Source of the DNA: Pteria penguin | Taxonomy: Eukaryota > Mollusca > Bivalvia > Pterioida > Pteriidae | Assembly: GCA_035048485.1 (NCBI GenBank) | Contig: CM068587.1 | Location: forward strand, 30,274,534 to 30,338,533 | DNA length: 64,000 nucleotides | Direction: 5' to 3' | Shown here: positions 12,001 to 27,000 of the stretch, in pieces | How positions within the stretch are numbered: position 1 is the first letter of the stretch | Layout of the letters: each line of letters opens with the position of its first letter | The notes under the pieces: model-generated | What the model was told of the DNA's origin: nothing | What the model saw: the letters and a program-made list of their open reading frames with translations, nothing else | Database searches by the model: none | Position numbers and translations under genes: made by a program

Positions 12001-15000
12001 CTTCAGGTTGATCCATTTCAAAGGTCTAAATTTGTATGCATTGCATCAGGCAGATGCCGTCACCATATACAATCAAACTTCAATATGTCGAACACTGATA
12101 TCTTGAATACCCGGGATATCTTGAAGTTGGACGTCGGTCCCCCCAAAAAAATCCTTCATATTATGATTAAATTCACCCTGGATGTGTCGAACACTGATGA
12201 TACCATGCTTATCTCGAATATATTTTCAAGTCCCGAAGTTCTTATTTACCCAGTTTATCTCGAAGTTGGCTTCTTTTTCCCAGCGGCGTCTTTCCTAGTC
12301 CACAGATCGCGCGCACGGTTTGATCAATTGACCGTGTCGATGTACAATGTAAAAAGCCGCTGTAATTACATAATCGATCGAGTCCATTCATACCTTGTTA
12401 TTTATACTAATTGTTACCACATGATGATAGCTTATTAAATTTGACCTTGCAATAAAAAAAATAACATTAACTCAGTTTTTCATACCTGCATTTATTTAAA
12501 GAAATTTCTTTACATTGTTCATTAATCTATTTTTATTTCATATCCATGAGTATGTCTGTGCATTTTTATGCAAAGTAATAGTAGCATGCATCAGTCCGTC
12601 CTTGGTTTTATTAGTATAGTATACGACAGTTATGTCCAGTATTGAATTTAACATACAAATTTACTGAGAACCAAACATGACGTTTTCAGTTTTGGAGTAT
12701 ATTCTCTTTATATATTTATAAATAAAAGATACGATGAGATTTAGATTTATTATTGTGTAACTATGTACATTAACGCGTATTTCTCGATAAATACAATAGC
12801 AATCAGTAAATAGCAAATAGTACTATAGCAATCACACGTGTCAAATGTACCGGCGTATGTTAACAACTTCAAAATTTGTGATCCTAAACTCGAAATATGG
12901 ATATCTCGAACTACAGATATCTCGAAGTATTTTCCAGGGTCCCTCCGACTTTGAGATATCGAGGTTTGATTGTATGTGAAATAATTGTGGAGTGGCGTAA
13001 AACAAAATTCATTCAATCAATTGGTCATTTGAACTTTAAGATTTTAACACTCATCAGTAAAAAGTCATAAGACTTCCTTTAACACTCTCATAAACAAGAA
13101 ATGTTTGTGATACACAGATGCCACCATTTCAGCATTTGCAATAATTTGCCAAAATACAATTAATGAACTCCTGAAAGCAGGATGAATAGACATCTAAATA
13201 GTGTGTGTCTGAAGATCTGTCTGACTTGGCATGATATATCATTTTAAGGTATTGTCTAATTTTTATGGGTAAAAATATTACCTAATCATATCATGTACTT
13301 GATTTTTGATAAAGAAGAAAAGTCAAGGACAAACTTAATACAAATCTACTACCCCTAGTGATCATGAATAATAGTAACATTATCAGTTATCTGTGGAAGC
13401 TTATATTAAAAATTTGTAAGAAATTTTGACCCACTTTGTTTGAAAGAAGTTTATAACGGCACATTGAAAGGTAACAAATAAGATCTTCCTACTTTTCTTC
13501 AATTTAATTTAGATTGGGATGAAAATCTGGAAATTAAACATTTTTTTACCATGATGGTCTATACTTGTTTTCCTTATGTAGTGTATACAGTATGGAGATC
13601 ATGATGAGTCAGTCAACACACCTGTGTTATGGTGGCTATGGGAACGGAGAAAATTTTATCTTATCAACAAGCTGGGAGTCTTTGTAAAGTTCAGGTATAT
13701 TTAATTGTTAAGTTATAGTAGATATATGTTCATCATGGTTTTATATATGAAGTAAATGATAAGAAATGAAATAGATATTCTTACATTTTTTATTGGAAAT
13801 ATATTTGTGATACCGGTATTTACATATGTATTAATTTTAAATAGATCTTAATTTTTACCAATATATCTACGAAACAATTTTCAGATTATGGAAAACTTTT
13901 AAATTGTGGAGAAGAAATGTGAGATTGCAGAAAAATTTTTCCAGCAGGTAAAAGTTACTAAATATTACTGTTTTACTTATTATATATGTCAACTTCAGTT
14001 AAAGAGAATGAGAAACATTTTGATCATTTAATGAGAGTCATATACCTATAGTTATATAATCTTTAGAAAAAGACTGTTTTAACCTTATTTAGTTTTTTCA
14101 TTAAACAGAGTGACCGTATATACACGCCTATAAGTTGCTATGCATATAAGTCAGTTGGTACTTCTAGGGCTTGAAATTTTGGAATTTGTCATTGACTCAC
14201 CTATAAGTCCATTCTAAATTTTCAATGTACAAAGGCTTGTATTTGCTTATGGCTACTTTTCAATGACTTTCAATAAATGGCTTGGGAGCCTTTCCACTCT
14301 AATGATCATGCGGTATCACATTGTAATTAACAATACAGGGAAATTTAAATGACATAGTAAGGCATTTAAATTGCTTTCATTTACATATAGCTTCTTTTCT
14401 AAGAATATAGTAGTCGTTCAAATAGCAATTTTTTGCTATGAAAGCGGCCGTTGGTGGCCGCGAAAACAGCCATTTACTTTGAACGGGCATATTCCGGACC
14501 CAAGCCTTCGAACTCGTTGTCGCTGCCATCATCAAACAGCAGTTTGATCTATAGTTCCGACAAAGGAATGCCATCATAAATGTCATCATCCTTGTCCTCG
14601 GCACCAATGGACTCTGTGTTATGTTATTTAATCAATGGCTGTCTCGTCTGGGTCATTTTATAAAAACTTTCTCCATAAGGTTCTGTTTGCCTTTTGTTAT
14701 GCCTCGTTAACTTTTCACTTCTACACAGGTTATCAGTTTGTAAATTGTATTGTACTGGATCAAATAAACAACGAAGCACTGATATATAACAGTTTTATGT
14801 ATAGAAACTGTTGGCAACGCAATATGCATTTAATTGTCATAAATCATCCTTAAAAGTACTTAACGACCATGGAATATCGCGTGTACTATCTATGGTGCAT
14901 GATGCTTGCATTGTCCATACGATATTTTTCTCCCAAAAATCCGACTTATAGGTGAGTATATACGGTACTTCCCATTTGGGACAGTATCTGACATCATGAA

Positions 15001-18000
15001 TTTCCTACAGAAAAATAATTTCTGAACCATCATTTTCCTGGGTTTTAGTTCGGTTTCCATAGAATTTGATGACACAACTATTAGTTTATGTTAGATACCA
15101 TCCCAAATGGGAAATAACTGTGTAAGGAAAGACTGAATATTGATGATAGTATACTATGTGATATTATGTCAAGTTTCATTTTTTTTTACAGAGATTCCTT
15201 GTGTAAGACCTTATTTGTAGCGAATGAAATCTTACAAGGCTGTTTGGTCCACGTAAGGAAGCTATGTGAATACGCATCTGGGAGCTTGAATGGTCTTGGT
15301 GAGGGTGAATCATCTATCAGTCTCATCAGCTTAGACAAAACAAAGACCTTGACCTTAACTGAGTTCATTGATGAACAAGTAGAGCAAGGAAAATTTGCTC
15401 TTGGTCAGTTAAATGCTTTACGAGAAAATATCATAGACTTAGTGTGGGAGTCCTGTGCTGTGAGTATAGAATATTATATTAAATTATACTATAGAATGAT
15501 ATTTAGAATTCTAGACATTTAGAGAAATATAAAAACCCAAACATATAGAATATGCTCCAAGATAACAGAGTTAGTTCAATGTAACTTACTTGGACCATGG
15601 CAAAGACATCATGGGTTAGAATCCCACTGGCTGTTGGTTGGTGTCTTGTCATTATAGAATAACAGAGTTAGTACAATGTAACTTACTTGGACCAGGGCAG
15701 AGACATGATTGGTTAGAATCCCACTGGCTGTTGGTTGGTGTCTTGTCGTTATAGGATAAGACAATACAAACTGAGGTCTGGTGACACAGTAGATGTTGGC
15801 ATATATAGGATCCTTTGCTGCTTCAGGTAGCTCCATTGCTTAGGTCTGCACAATACATCAGACAGACTTTGTCATAATTTAAATGAAATAATCTTGATTT
15901 AAGGTAAAAATCTCAAACAAATTCAAAGTAAGAAAGCAGGTTCTGTAAGTCCTTTTTCAGGATAATTCTGTTATTCATTGACAAAATTCAGTGTAGAATT
16001 CAGGAAAATTATTCCATTTTACTAGTTGATTATAATTAGAGTTTAGTGTACTCCTTGTATGATGAGTAATATCATTTATATATAATGTTACAATAAGAAC
16101 CATCATTTTGAGCTCATTGAGCTGAAATCATATCAGGGTCATAGCTAGTGAATGCATACGTGTCATGTATTATGCTTCAAGTAAAGTGCACTATGGGCGA
16201 ATCTTGCACCTTGTACACTTTATCATGTCTTGTAGACGGTAGCAGAAATGGAAGGTATAACTGCAGGAATACGTCCTGATGGCTCCAAAAAAGTCAAGAT
16301 TAAAGCTCCAATTGTGGAAGAAGTCAAAGTAACAAGCAAGTCTAAACTTCAAGCAAAGTATGGTTATAGTACACAGTCTCCCCTAGAGAAGAAGAAAGAC
16401 GACAAGTCTAGTAAGCGTTTTCAAAACAAAGTTTAATTTTTGACCGGATTGCAAAACAATTCCGGTCTATGAATTGGCGAAAACCATCTGTTCGTCAGTC
16501 CGTCCGTCTGTCCGTACGACGTCAACATTTTGCGTTTAGCATTTGCGTTTACCTTGGTTTCTTTCATACCCTAAAGGGTACTTATGTCAAAGTTGGTAGG
16601 TTTGTAGATACTTGAATGTTCTATCCAACCAATACAAAAATTTAGTGACTTTGACCTTGACTTTACGCTTCAGTGAACACACATTGTTTTTTGCCCTTAG
16701 GGTGACCACTTGCATACATGTATTGTTAATGTTAATGCAAAGCAATTCTGGTCTATAAATTGGCAAAATCGGTCCATCCCTCTGTCTGTTCGTCCGTCTG
16801 TCGTTAACATTTTACGTTTAGCATTTGCAATCCGGTCATACCGTCCTTGACGGTTTCTTGTAATTCTTAAAGTATTCAAGATACTTTAAGCGTAAAGTAA
16901 TGAATGTATTATCTTGGAAAACCCACTCTCACGGTTTAAAAAAGTGCTATTAGTTTATGTTCCATGAACTTATGAAAAAAGTCCAAGTATGACTGACCAA
17001 GTTAGCTGGCATACCTCTGTCAGTAATATGCTTGGGTCATGACTGAGAGGTCTCAGGTTTAAATCACACTACTGGCTTGTTAGTGTCATGTTATTTGTAT
17101 GAGGATGTGCTAAGTAAGGTCCTGTATCATGGTAGAGGTAGGCTATCAAAAGAAGGGTTGGGTGTCAAGGAGATATATTTACATTACTAGTAGAGTTCTT
17201 ACGTCAAATGCCTATTATGAAAAGGGATTTATTTCCTATGTGAAAATTCTAGTTGGTTTGAATCACATGAGGAACTGTGTAGTATCATAGTGGTTGGCCC
17301 TAAATTTGTATAACAAGTTCTGGTTTGTAAGGTGATAATTTTTGATGTGAAAATTATTCAAGAACTGCTTTATTAGTTTAGTGAGTTTGCACCTGACAAA
17401 CCAGAATTATAACCCATAAACATTTCAAAATAAGACACTCACTCTCATATGGTCATAATAATTTCTCTTTAATGCATCAAGCAAATGCTGTCACTATATA
17501 AGAGAAAAACCTTGACATGATGTTAAACAACAGAAAAGTTTGAGTAAGTGACCTTAATTGTAGATCGTAAACCTTTGTATGCTGAGATCATTGAATGGAG
17601 GAAGATCTTGTTAAGATTGGCCAACTTTCTGAAGCTGATAGATTACCAGATGTTAGAGATGCTGAGACGCTTAGTCCTAACTGCAGTCAAGCATCTGGTC
17701 AACCATCTTGTAACATCCTATAATGTGACAGATGAGGATGAGGAGAAGGTAGAATTATAATTTTATGATACACTTTTGTACTTTCAGAAGTAAATGAAAG
17801 CATTGATACATAGGTTTTGTGTGATAATGACATTAGAGTGTATTATTTACAGCTACTAGCATCTTTAATTGTTTGAGTAAATGTCAAGTATATCAGATTA
17901 GTGTTTGGCTTTGGTTCAGATCCACCTGAAAATGAGAAATGCAGTTAGAATAAGGTACCTTCATGAAGCCGAAACACAAAAAATAACATAGTTTTGTTTC

Positions 18001-21000
18001 CTGCCCCCAAATATCATAGTAAGATGTTAAAAAACTATATTGAGTATTCTGTCAACCTCAGTTGTCTAGTTTTTAAAATTCTACTATTACTGCTATGTGT
18101 ATGCTAAAAGTACAACCAATATATTAAATATTTTTTTATCACCGGTATATTTATCCATCTTTTATTGAATGGTTGTGACTTTATATCTATACAAATTGTA
18201 TGCACATTTGAACATTTTGGTACATTATGACTATAGTTGCGCTTAAGCAGCCGCAGTCGCAGTTGGGTATGTATGGTGACCTGGTGTTTTTAGTTATCAC
18301 CGATACAATGTGACGTAGCATAACACTATCACAATCTCTGATAAAACGCTCATGAATTATGAAAATCTCCCAATATTAATATCAACTCAGCTTCATGTAT
18401 CACAGATTATTCTGGGTTTTATATACAGTTACAATGATGAATATTTTATCATTCTTAGTGCTATATCTATTTGAAAGGTTTCTTTTTTTATTTTGATATT
18501 CAGCATTTTCATCAAGTTAATGCACACTGTGTTCAATGTCTCAAAACTTGTGCCAAACTTTCCTCTGTTGTTGTCAGTGTTGTAGTTGACATTTTCAGTG
18601 TTGTCAGCATTTCTTGTGAGGAGCCAGGTTAAAGTTTTGTTAATGAGTGCATTTTTTTATACCTTTAAAGAGGATGTTTAAATCTCTTACTTGTTATGGC
18701 AAGATTTTTGTTTCATATAAATTATTTAATTTCCAGTCCTCATTGATTAGTTGTTGCATTGGTAGTGAACTCAAGTTACACAGATGTACACTGTCCTGAA
18801 TAATGCTCTTAAAGATAATACTTTTATGTGCAAAGCATAATCCATTTGCTAGGTTTTGAGTGACGTTAAGTTTCATAATGCAGATCCAGTTGAGTTTAGT
18901 TAGATTGTATAGATTGTATATTATTTTTGTTTGTTATTCAAACCTTATTTGAATCATCATTCATATTGAGATCACATGAGCAGTTCTAAGCCCTAATATT
19001 TGACCCGCGAAGCAGCTTAGCGAAGGGCAGCTAGAAACCATTTTATGCCATCAATTGACAGATGCAAATGTACATGCATTTTTCACATAGGATTCACACT
19101 CCCAATTTCCTTCTTAAGGTCTGACTCATCACTAAGTCAACAGATTAAGCTGTAGCTATGTCGAATTGATAAAGAATCCGCAAGATTCTATAGGAAGATG
19201 AGCCATTTTCCTTGCGCATTTACAAGATGACTTTCACTGATTGTATCAGGACTCATATCATGATATATAATATACTGCACTCTTACAGCACCATACACAG
19301 ATATTATCAATGCACTGGTTCAGGATTAGCAAGGTTCTGTTTCAGCATTTTCCCACAACAGTTCTTGCAGTGCAGCTTACCACCATCTTATTAACCATAC
19401 TGTTTCAGTCTAGATACCTGTACATATATGCATAGAATTTTGAAATGAAGTGATTTCATTTTACCAGGCATCAACGTACATTCCCTCGGAATGTAGCTCT
19501 GCTAGTTCCAGCCCAGATCCACCCAAAAAGAAGGTCAAAATGTGTGACGTCATAATCAGACATAATTCATGCTTAAAATGTGTGATTTATACTAATCAGA
19601 TATTAAGCAAGATATAGGGTTAACAGATGCTTGATAAATACTATAAGTGATAGTTATTTTCATGGACAGTGATTAATTGCCTAAAACCAGTTTTAAGAAT
19701 TTGTCAAAATATAATGCATGTACTTGTATAATGTTTGTTGTTTTGAAATGTGTGAAACAAGAGCTTTATTCTGTAAGATTATTGTAGTGTGTATGAAGCT
19801 ACATAAAAAATGTATGCTTCTGATCATATATTTCATTACTTTAACGTTTTATTACCTACCAATATGCAAAACAGAAGTATGAAACCACATTTCAGCTATT
19901 GTATAAACCATAATTACAGCTAATGCAGGTGAAGCATTTGTTAATAATGATTAATAGTAGTTTAACTGTAGGATATGTTAACATGTGTGACATCTAAGAT
20001 ATTGGTGATTTTCCTAAAGACAAAGCCTGTAACATACTTTATATACTGTACCGGGTGTATGATGGAATTTACATAGTGTTACATAGAGTTTGTTCTGGAT
20101 ATTGTGTTTTTGTTGTATAATATTGCTATGGCATTTTTAAGGAAATGATTTTAATATTAAGGAAATATTTAAAAATGATTTGAAACTTAAAACAGAAAAA
20201 AAAATTAAAAGATTTTTACCTGGAAATGTTCTTTTGATTTACACGTAGTTTATTTATTGTTTATGTAATAAATTTGTGCCCATTTAATATGATTTAAGCA
20301 GTGCAAACAAATTTTAGGCACAAGGAACATTTTGTAATTATTTTATTCATCAATAAGTTCTGAGTTGTTCTTTTTCTCTTTTAGATGAGTGAAATGGCTG
20401 ATTCCAATATGTCCGAGAGAAGTGATAGTGTTTCCACTGCCAGCAGGTATGTTATTCAGCATCAGTACAATATACTACCATGCAAGTCAGTAGAACACAC
20501 TTAGATGACTATTTCTATATTCGTGTATGATAGCATATATATGCAGACATTTCTGATGCCATACGTACATATACTAATGGAGTTGTAAGAAACTTATGAA
20601 AGAAAAAAAATGACCTTGACATTTACATTTAAGATATGAAAAAATAATTTATGGACCAAATCATATATATTCTTCATTGCGTATTGTGTAAATGTATGAT
20701 TTTACTTCTTCAGGAATAATTTTACCGCCACTTGTACGACGTCACGTACAGACAGTCAGCTGTAATATATTTTCTCCCATTTTCGTTCCCTTGTTTAACT
20801 AACTATGTTGTAATTCCTCTGAATTAATTCAATCCCAGTAAACTCCCATGTATAAAAGGTCTTCTTATTTAACAAGCTTATCTATTGCCCTGATGATGTC
20901 TTAAACTAAAACTTAACTGTCTATTCCATCCTTATGGTCTGTTTTGTGATGTGTATTGCATGATATATGATAAGAAAAAAACTTGATTTTATTCAATTGA

Positions 21001-24000
21001 TATCCCAAGAGTTTTTAGAATTATCATTACAAAGTCATTGAATTTAAAACTACTTTTTTTCGTTGAATTTATAGTGTACAGCTTATGGTCTGCAGCATAG
21101 ATTGAATATTTAATGAGTCAAGGTGTTTCCTTTTGTGTCATTGACTTTTCATTTGCACTTCTGTTATCACTTTGTAAGTTATTTTATTGTTTCCAGACCC
21201 CTTTCACGTGTTGGATCAAAGGCAAAAAGCAAAGTTCCACAGAAAGAGGAATATGAAATTCCAATCTTTGATTTTGACCAGCCAGAACTTGTGGAAGGAC
21301 CACCTGACATAGATGAAGTATGTTCCAGAAATTTGGAAAATATCATAGTGGCTGTAAACTTATCACAGATATTTCTTTTGATTATATATTACAGAATTGT
21401 GGTGATATATTCATCACAAAAATACTACTGACATACTTCCATATTTCACATTACTTCTCCTTCCTTAATCTTGGTCATTATCTATCATATAGGGATATTT
21501 GGAAATGTTTAATGTATTTACAGTGGTGTTTTGTGATGGATTATAATTCAAAGGAGTGTACCTAACATCTAAATGTTATTCTATGAATTTGAGCCAGTGT
21601 GGCCTAGTGGACGAGGTGCTGGGCTCATGACCTAGAGGTCCCAGGTTTGATTCCCGCCCTGGGCACACCGGTTTATTGTCTTTTGGAGGAGGTAATAAAA
21701 ACTGAGATCCTGTGTCACTGTAGGTGTGGCACATAAAAGATCCCTCATTGCTTCGGGTTGGTCCGTTACAAAGGTGAAAATTTCTATGCAATGCATCAGG
21801 CAGATGCCGTCACCATATACGTAAATTATCTATGGAGTGACGTAAAACAATAATCAGTCAATTATTCTATGAATTTAGCTTGGAGCATCTGAATTAACAC
21901 TGAAAATATTGTTTTATTTGTCATTTGAAAAGTTGGTGAAGAAAATGCATGAAATTGTATTTCATTTATTTTACCAGCAACTTTCATTTTACATTATTAA
22001 CATTGTGCATTTATTTACATTTTAATAATGCAAATCTGGTTCTTCTGTAATTAATTTAATTATTAATTTTTCTTTGCACTACTGAAAAATAAGTATCTTC
22101 CTTCCTACTCCCTTAAATATTTAGGGAAAAGACCAGTTGAAAACTAAATAAAACTGTTCTCTGTAATGAATATTTTGTAAAATCCTATTGCAGTTTTTAT
22201 TAGTCATGTGACTTTTGCAGGTATTACAGGAGATTAAGACACGGGACATTGTGGAGGAGATAGTGTCGCCAGTGTTCAGTGTACAGTTAGTGCTCAATGT
22301 ACCTAAAGCAGTCAGTGCTCGAGACCATAAAGTAAAGGAAACACTACAGAAGAGCAGCTCTATCATGTCAAGTGGTCTTAAGAGTCTCGAAATGTTTGAA
22401 AAACCAGACACGTCAGCCTCTAAAAAAACTGTGAAATTTACCGATCAAGGTAAATACATATCATTTCATAAATAACGGTTTTTGACTCAATCTTAACTTT
22501 TATTGATGATAGACAGAAAGCTATCACTAAATCATTAATCTGAATTACTTCAAACATAGAAAGAAGTATTTTTTTGCACAAAGTGAATAAACCATTGGTT
22601 ATGTATGGTCAGACATCTATATAATATTTCAAATTTTTTAGGCCCCTACCGGCAAATTTCGTTTAAGGGATTTTAGGTTTGCTCTCTGTCCATCCATCAG
22701 TCAGTCTGTTAGTCCGGCAAATCAGATTTATAAACTTTTTTTCATCCTGCTTGTAGATTATCATGTAATATTTGGTTTGCTTTACCATGACAAGTTACAG
22801 ATCAAGTTCAAATTTTGTTCTGGTTCGTTATTTTTGGCTGAGTAATAGCCCTTGGACTGAGAAAATTGTTGCAAATACTTAGTTTTCCGCACTTCTTTTT
22901 GGTTATGCTTGCAGATTATCATTTGATATCTGGTACATTTCTTCACCATAGCAAGTTACAGATCAAGTTTGAATTTTGTTCTTGTTCACGTATTTAGAAA
23001 ATCATTATTGTTATCCATCAATTATAGCATGACTCACTGATGCGTTGTATATTCCAAAAAATGTATTTACAATATCAGCCTCTTATCATTGTGTGCATTG
23101 TAACATTTGTTGGGAATGATAAGGGACATATAATACTTTTGCAATACTCTCAGAATGCTTATTGTTGTTGTTGTTAACTCAATTTCATAAACTTCATGGA
23201 ATTTTTACGACTTTGCTGTCGTGGAGGGTATTAGTTCTATCAGGACAGTGTCAGTTTTGTTTGTTTTAATTGATTTAGAAGATGATGTAATAATATCTTT
23301 TGAATTTACAATGCCTTTTGTTTGATTCATTGATTCAGAAGAAGATGATGAAAGGATTATGGATGACTATGAGCAGCACAGAGGTAATGAAGAAAGTTCT
23401 GAAGAAGAGGAAGAAGATGAGGATTCATTTTCAGAAGATGAAAGAGAAGGCATAGAGGGCACAAATCGTTTTACATATGCTTACACTGATCATTCTGATG
23501 ATCACAAAAAGTAAGTAACCACAGATAATTGTTACAACATTCAGGTGTGCCCAAAAAGCTATATTACACTGCATCATTTTTTCACTGCAAATGAGTAAAT
23601 TTTCAAGAAAGTCATGAGAAAAAGCTGGGTGTTATCAGGAATTTTACTGAAATATTGATGTCCCTACAATGTTTCCCGCCATAGTACATGAAGCTGATCA
23701 TGTATACTTTTCTATAGAAGCAGTCATGTATTTATATCAGTCCATTAGTTGATTGGTGTTTTACATTCTTTTCAACAATTTTCTGTTATATTACAACATA
23801 GAGGCAGGAGGTAAACAACCCCTTCAGCACAGGATTACAATCTGGAAATTGAACTCAGATCCTCTGCATTGCAAGTCAAGGGTTTTACCACTCATATATT
23901 GGCCTTCATGGAATTTAGTTTTGTTAAACTTTTAGAACATGTGAGAACTACAAAGTCAAACTCCTTTATATACCTTGCAAGGATGCTGGTTGGACCTCCC

Positions 24001-27000
24001 CCCCTTTTCCCTGCAGGTCTGTCCTTATCATCTGCTTAATATTCACTGAGTAACAAGACACTTATGTACCAATCATTTGTTTTCCTTCCATCAAATATAG
24101 TATTGGGATTATGGCTTCAGTAAGTTATCTCACAATCTTCTGGTGACATAGGTTAGATGGTCATCAGCAAACCTTTGAGATGTCATCCCTTAATCCATTC
24201 CCACATCTTAAAAAATGTGACTAGAGTATTCAAAATGACATTCAGGTCTCTGTCTTCCAGTTAAAACAATAAAAGCAAATAATATAGATGCAGGGATTAG
24301 AATAAAGTGAACTAGTAAAATGCAGATGTGACAGTCTGGGTCTTAAATCCAAGTAGCTCAGTAAGTATGGTGGAAGGTCCTTGGTTTGTATAATTATAAC
24401 TTGTATTATATCTGTATAGATATATCAAATTATAATGTATTTGTTACTTCTGAATTTGCTGTGGTTTATACAATTCTGTTAAAAGAAAGAATGATAAATT
24501 AGCGGACAAATCTAATGGAAACATCAATAGGATATAAAAGATGAATAGATAAACAATTTAACATCAGAAATACCACCACACAGTCAGATATAGTATTATA
24601 TATCAGTCATTATAGTCATATAGTGTATAATATGGATAATCCTTGCTTAGAAAAAGGATAGAACAGATTTATATACTCTAAATTTTAGGAGGTGAAGGTT
24701 TGTGGTGTACTTGTATAGGTTTAATGGTTTATTGACCTTTATTTCACTATTTTTTTTTTTTACAGAGTATCACATAAACAAAAAGCCTATGTTAGCCTCT
24801 CCCCCACTGAATATGAATTCAAAGATGGCATTAAGAAGATTATTAGTGGATTTGAAAACACTATTGGTAAGTATGAAGTAAATTTATACCATATGGCGGC
24901 CTCGCCTAGCCTACATAGCATGCCGCATATAACGTCACGCCATGGAGACAACCAATTTGAGATCATAACTATTGGTAAGTAGTTCATGCATTAATGCAGT
25001 GTCATGGATGAGCAGTTTGTATGAATTAACTTGACTAGATTCAACATTATAGTGCTTATTATTAACATAATTGATATGAAATCCTTCACAAACGGAAGTG
25101 GTAGATGAATAAATAACAAGAAAAAATAGAAGTTATCACGTTTTCATTTGATAAAGCCCAAGTGGCTGAAGACTTGTGGACATGGAATGTTTTTTGTTAT
25201 TTATTTATTGAAATAGGAGTGGTTAAATTGTACTTGCGTATTATCTTTCCATTGTAGGCATATATATCTTTGGACCTTAAATTACTTTTTAGCTTGACAA
25301 TAATTACTGAACTATTATACTGTAGTTGTATTTGTTTGAAAGCAACTAAATTCCAGCACAAAATGTTGGAAAGTAAAGGTTTTGATACATAAGCATAGTC
25401 ACAAATAAATGTAAGATGGATTGTCCTTTTTCCTATATATGTGTATTCAATAACTAGAGCACAAGTGTTTTCTCTGCTAAAAGATGAATCCAACATAAAT
25501 AAGTACATGTACATTTACAGTATATAGCAATATCGTATTGGCAAATACAAATTTATTATTTGATTATGAATTCCTCCCAAATGACCTATATTTTATGTAA
25601 AGACAAAAATAAAAATTTATTTTATTAATTGATAAGAAAACCAACATACAGTCATGTGTTGTGAGTGACGCTAAAGTGAAGGTGGGAAAGTGGCCACTTA
25701 TAGCAAGTGGCTTCTTATGGCAGTTAGATTTTTCTATAGACACCAAATAGGATAGAACAGAGAAATTGTTTTAAATACTAAAAATAGTGAGTTTGACCCA
25801 CAGATATTGCATTGTATTCTTTATAATAGTTTCTTACGTATAAATAGTCTTAAAAATTCTTGATATTTTCATCCTTTGTACTTAGTTTTTTACATCCACA
25901 TTATTTTTTTTTTAGCACAAGTGGTATCAATGCTAAGGGAACCAAGATTAAAAGTTTTTTATTCACCACCATCCCAAGATCTGAAACTGAACTATGACCT
26001 TGAAGAAGAACTTGAGAAATTGGAGTATCAGCGACCATGGCCTGACCTTGAGTTTATCTTTGACAATGACCCAGATTATCAGAAAATGCTTGCAGAGATT
26101 GGATCATATATGTCCTTAGAGCTAGACCTAGTCAAACAGTACTCAGCAGTATGTATATCCTATTCACATTCTAGGAAATGATCTATGTTACAGTGCCTTA
26201 GACATGATTTTAAGTGATTATATAATATCTATAGATGGTATATTTAATAAAGAAGGGTTATCCATATTGATTTTACGTACTTTTGATACATGCTTTTGAT
26301 CTTCAGAATTTTGATCAGTATTGTACCATGGTGGATAAGTGTAAACAGCTGAATGTAGAGGAATCTATGGCCAAACACCCCTGGTCTACTGACGAGTTTA
26401 ACCATGTACTCCCTACTCATACCGACATGGTGAGTACATTTTGACATTTCCCGGTTGTTAGAGATAAGGTGTTAGGATGAGTTTAACCATGTACTCCCTA
26501 CTCATACAGAAATGGTGAGTACACTTTGACATTCCCGAGGTGTTAGAGATAAGGTGTTAGGATGAGTTTAACCATGTATTCCTTACTCATACAGACATGG
26601 TGAGTACTCTTTGATTGGTTGATTGGTGTTTTACGTCGCTTTCAACAATATTTCAGTTATATCGCGACATGGAAGCAGGAGGTTACCAACCTCTTAAACA
26701 TAGTGGCGCGACCCGGGAATCGAACCTGGATCGTCGGCGCCGCAAGCCAAGCGCTTAACCACTACACCACGCCTGCCCCAGTACTCTTTGACATTCCCGG
26801 GGTGTTAGAGATATGGTGTTAGGATGAGTTTAACCATGTACTCCCTACTCATACAGACATGGTGAGTACACTTTGACATTCCCGGATTGTTAGAGATAAG
26901 GTGTTAGGATGAGTTTAACCATGTACTCCCTACTCATACAGACATGGTGAGTACACTTTGACATTCCCGAGGTGTTAGAGATATGGTGTTAGGATGAGTT

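Noticed and set aside
14377..14607. Transposase gene on the minus strand
   Set aside because: Acidic coding-like fragments are interrupted by stops and too short to place in a family.
26700..26779. Functional tRNA gene on the minus strand
   Set aside because: A- and B-box-like sequences are present, but the segment is inside a 165-bp SINE with target duplications, and a cloverleaf is not evident.
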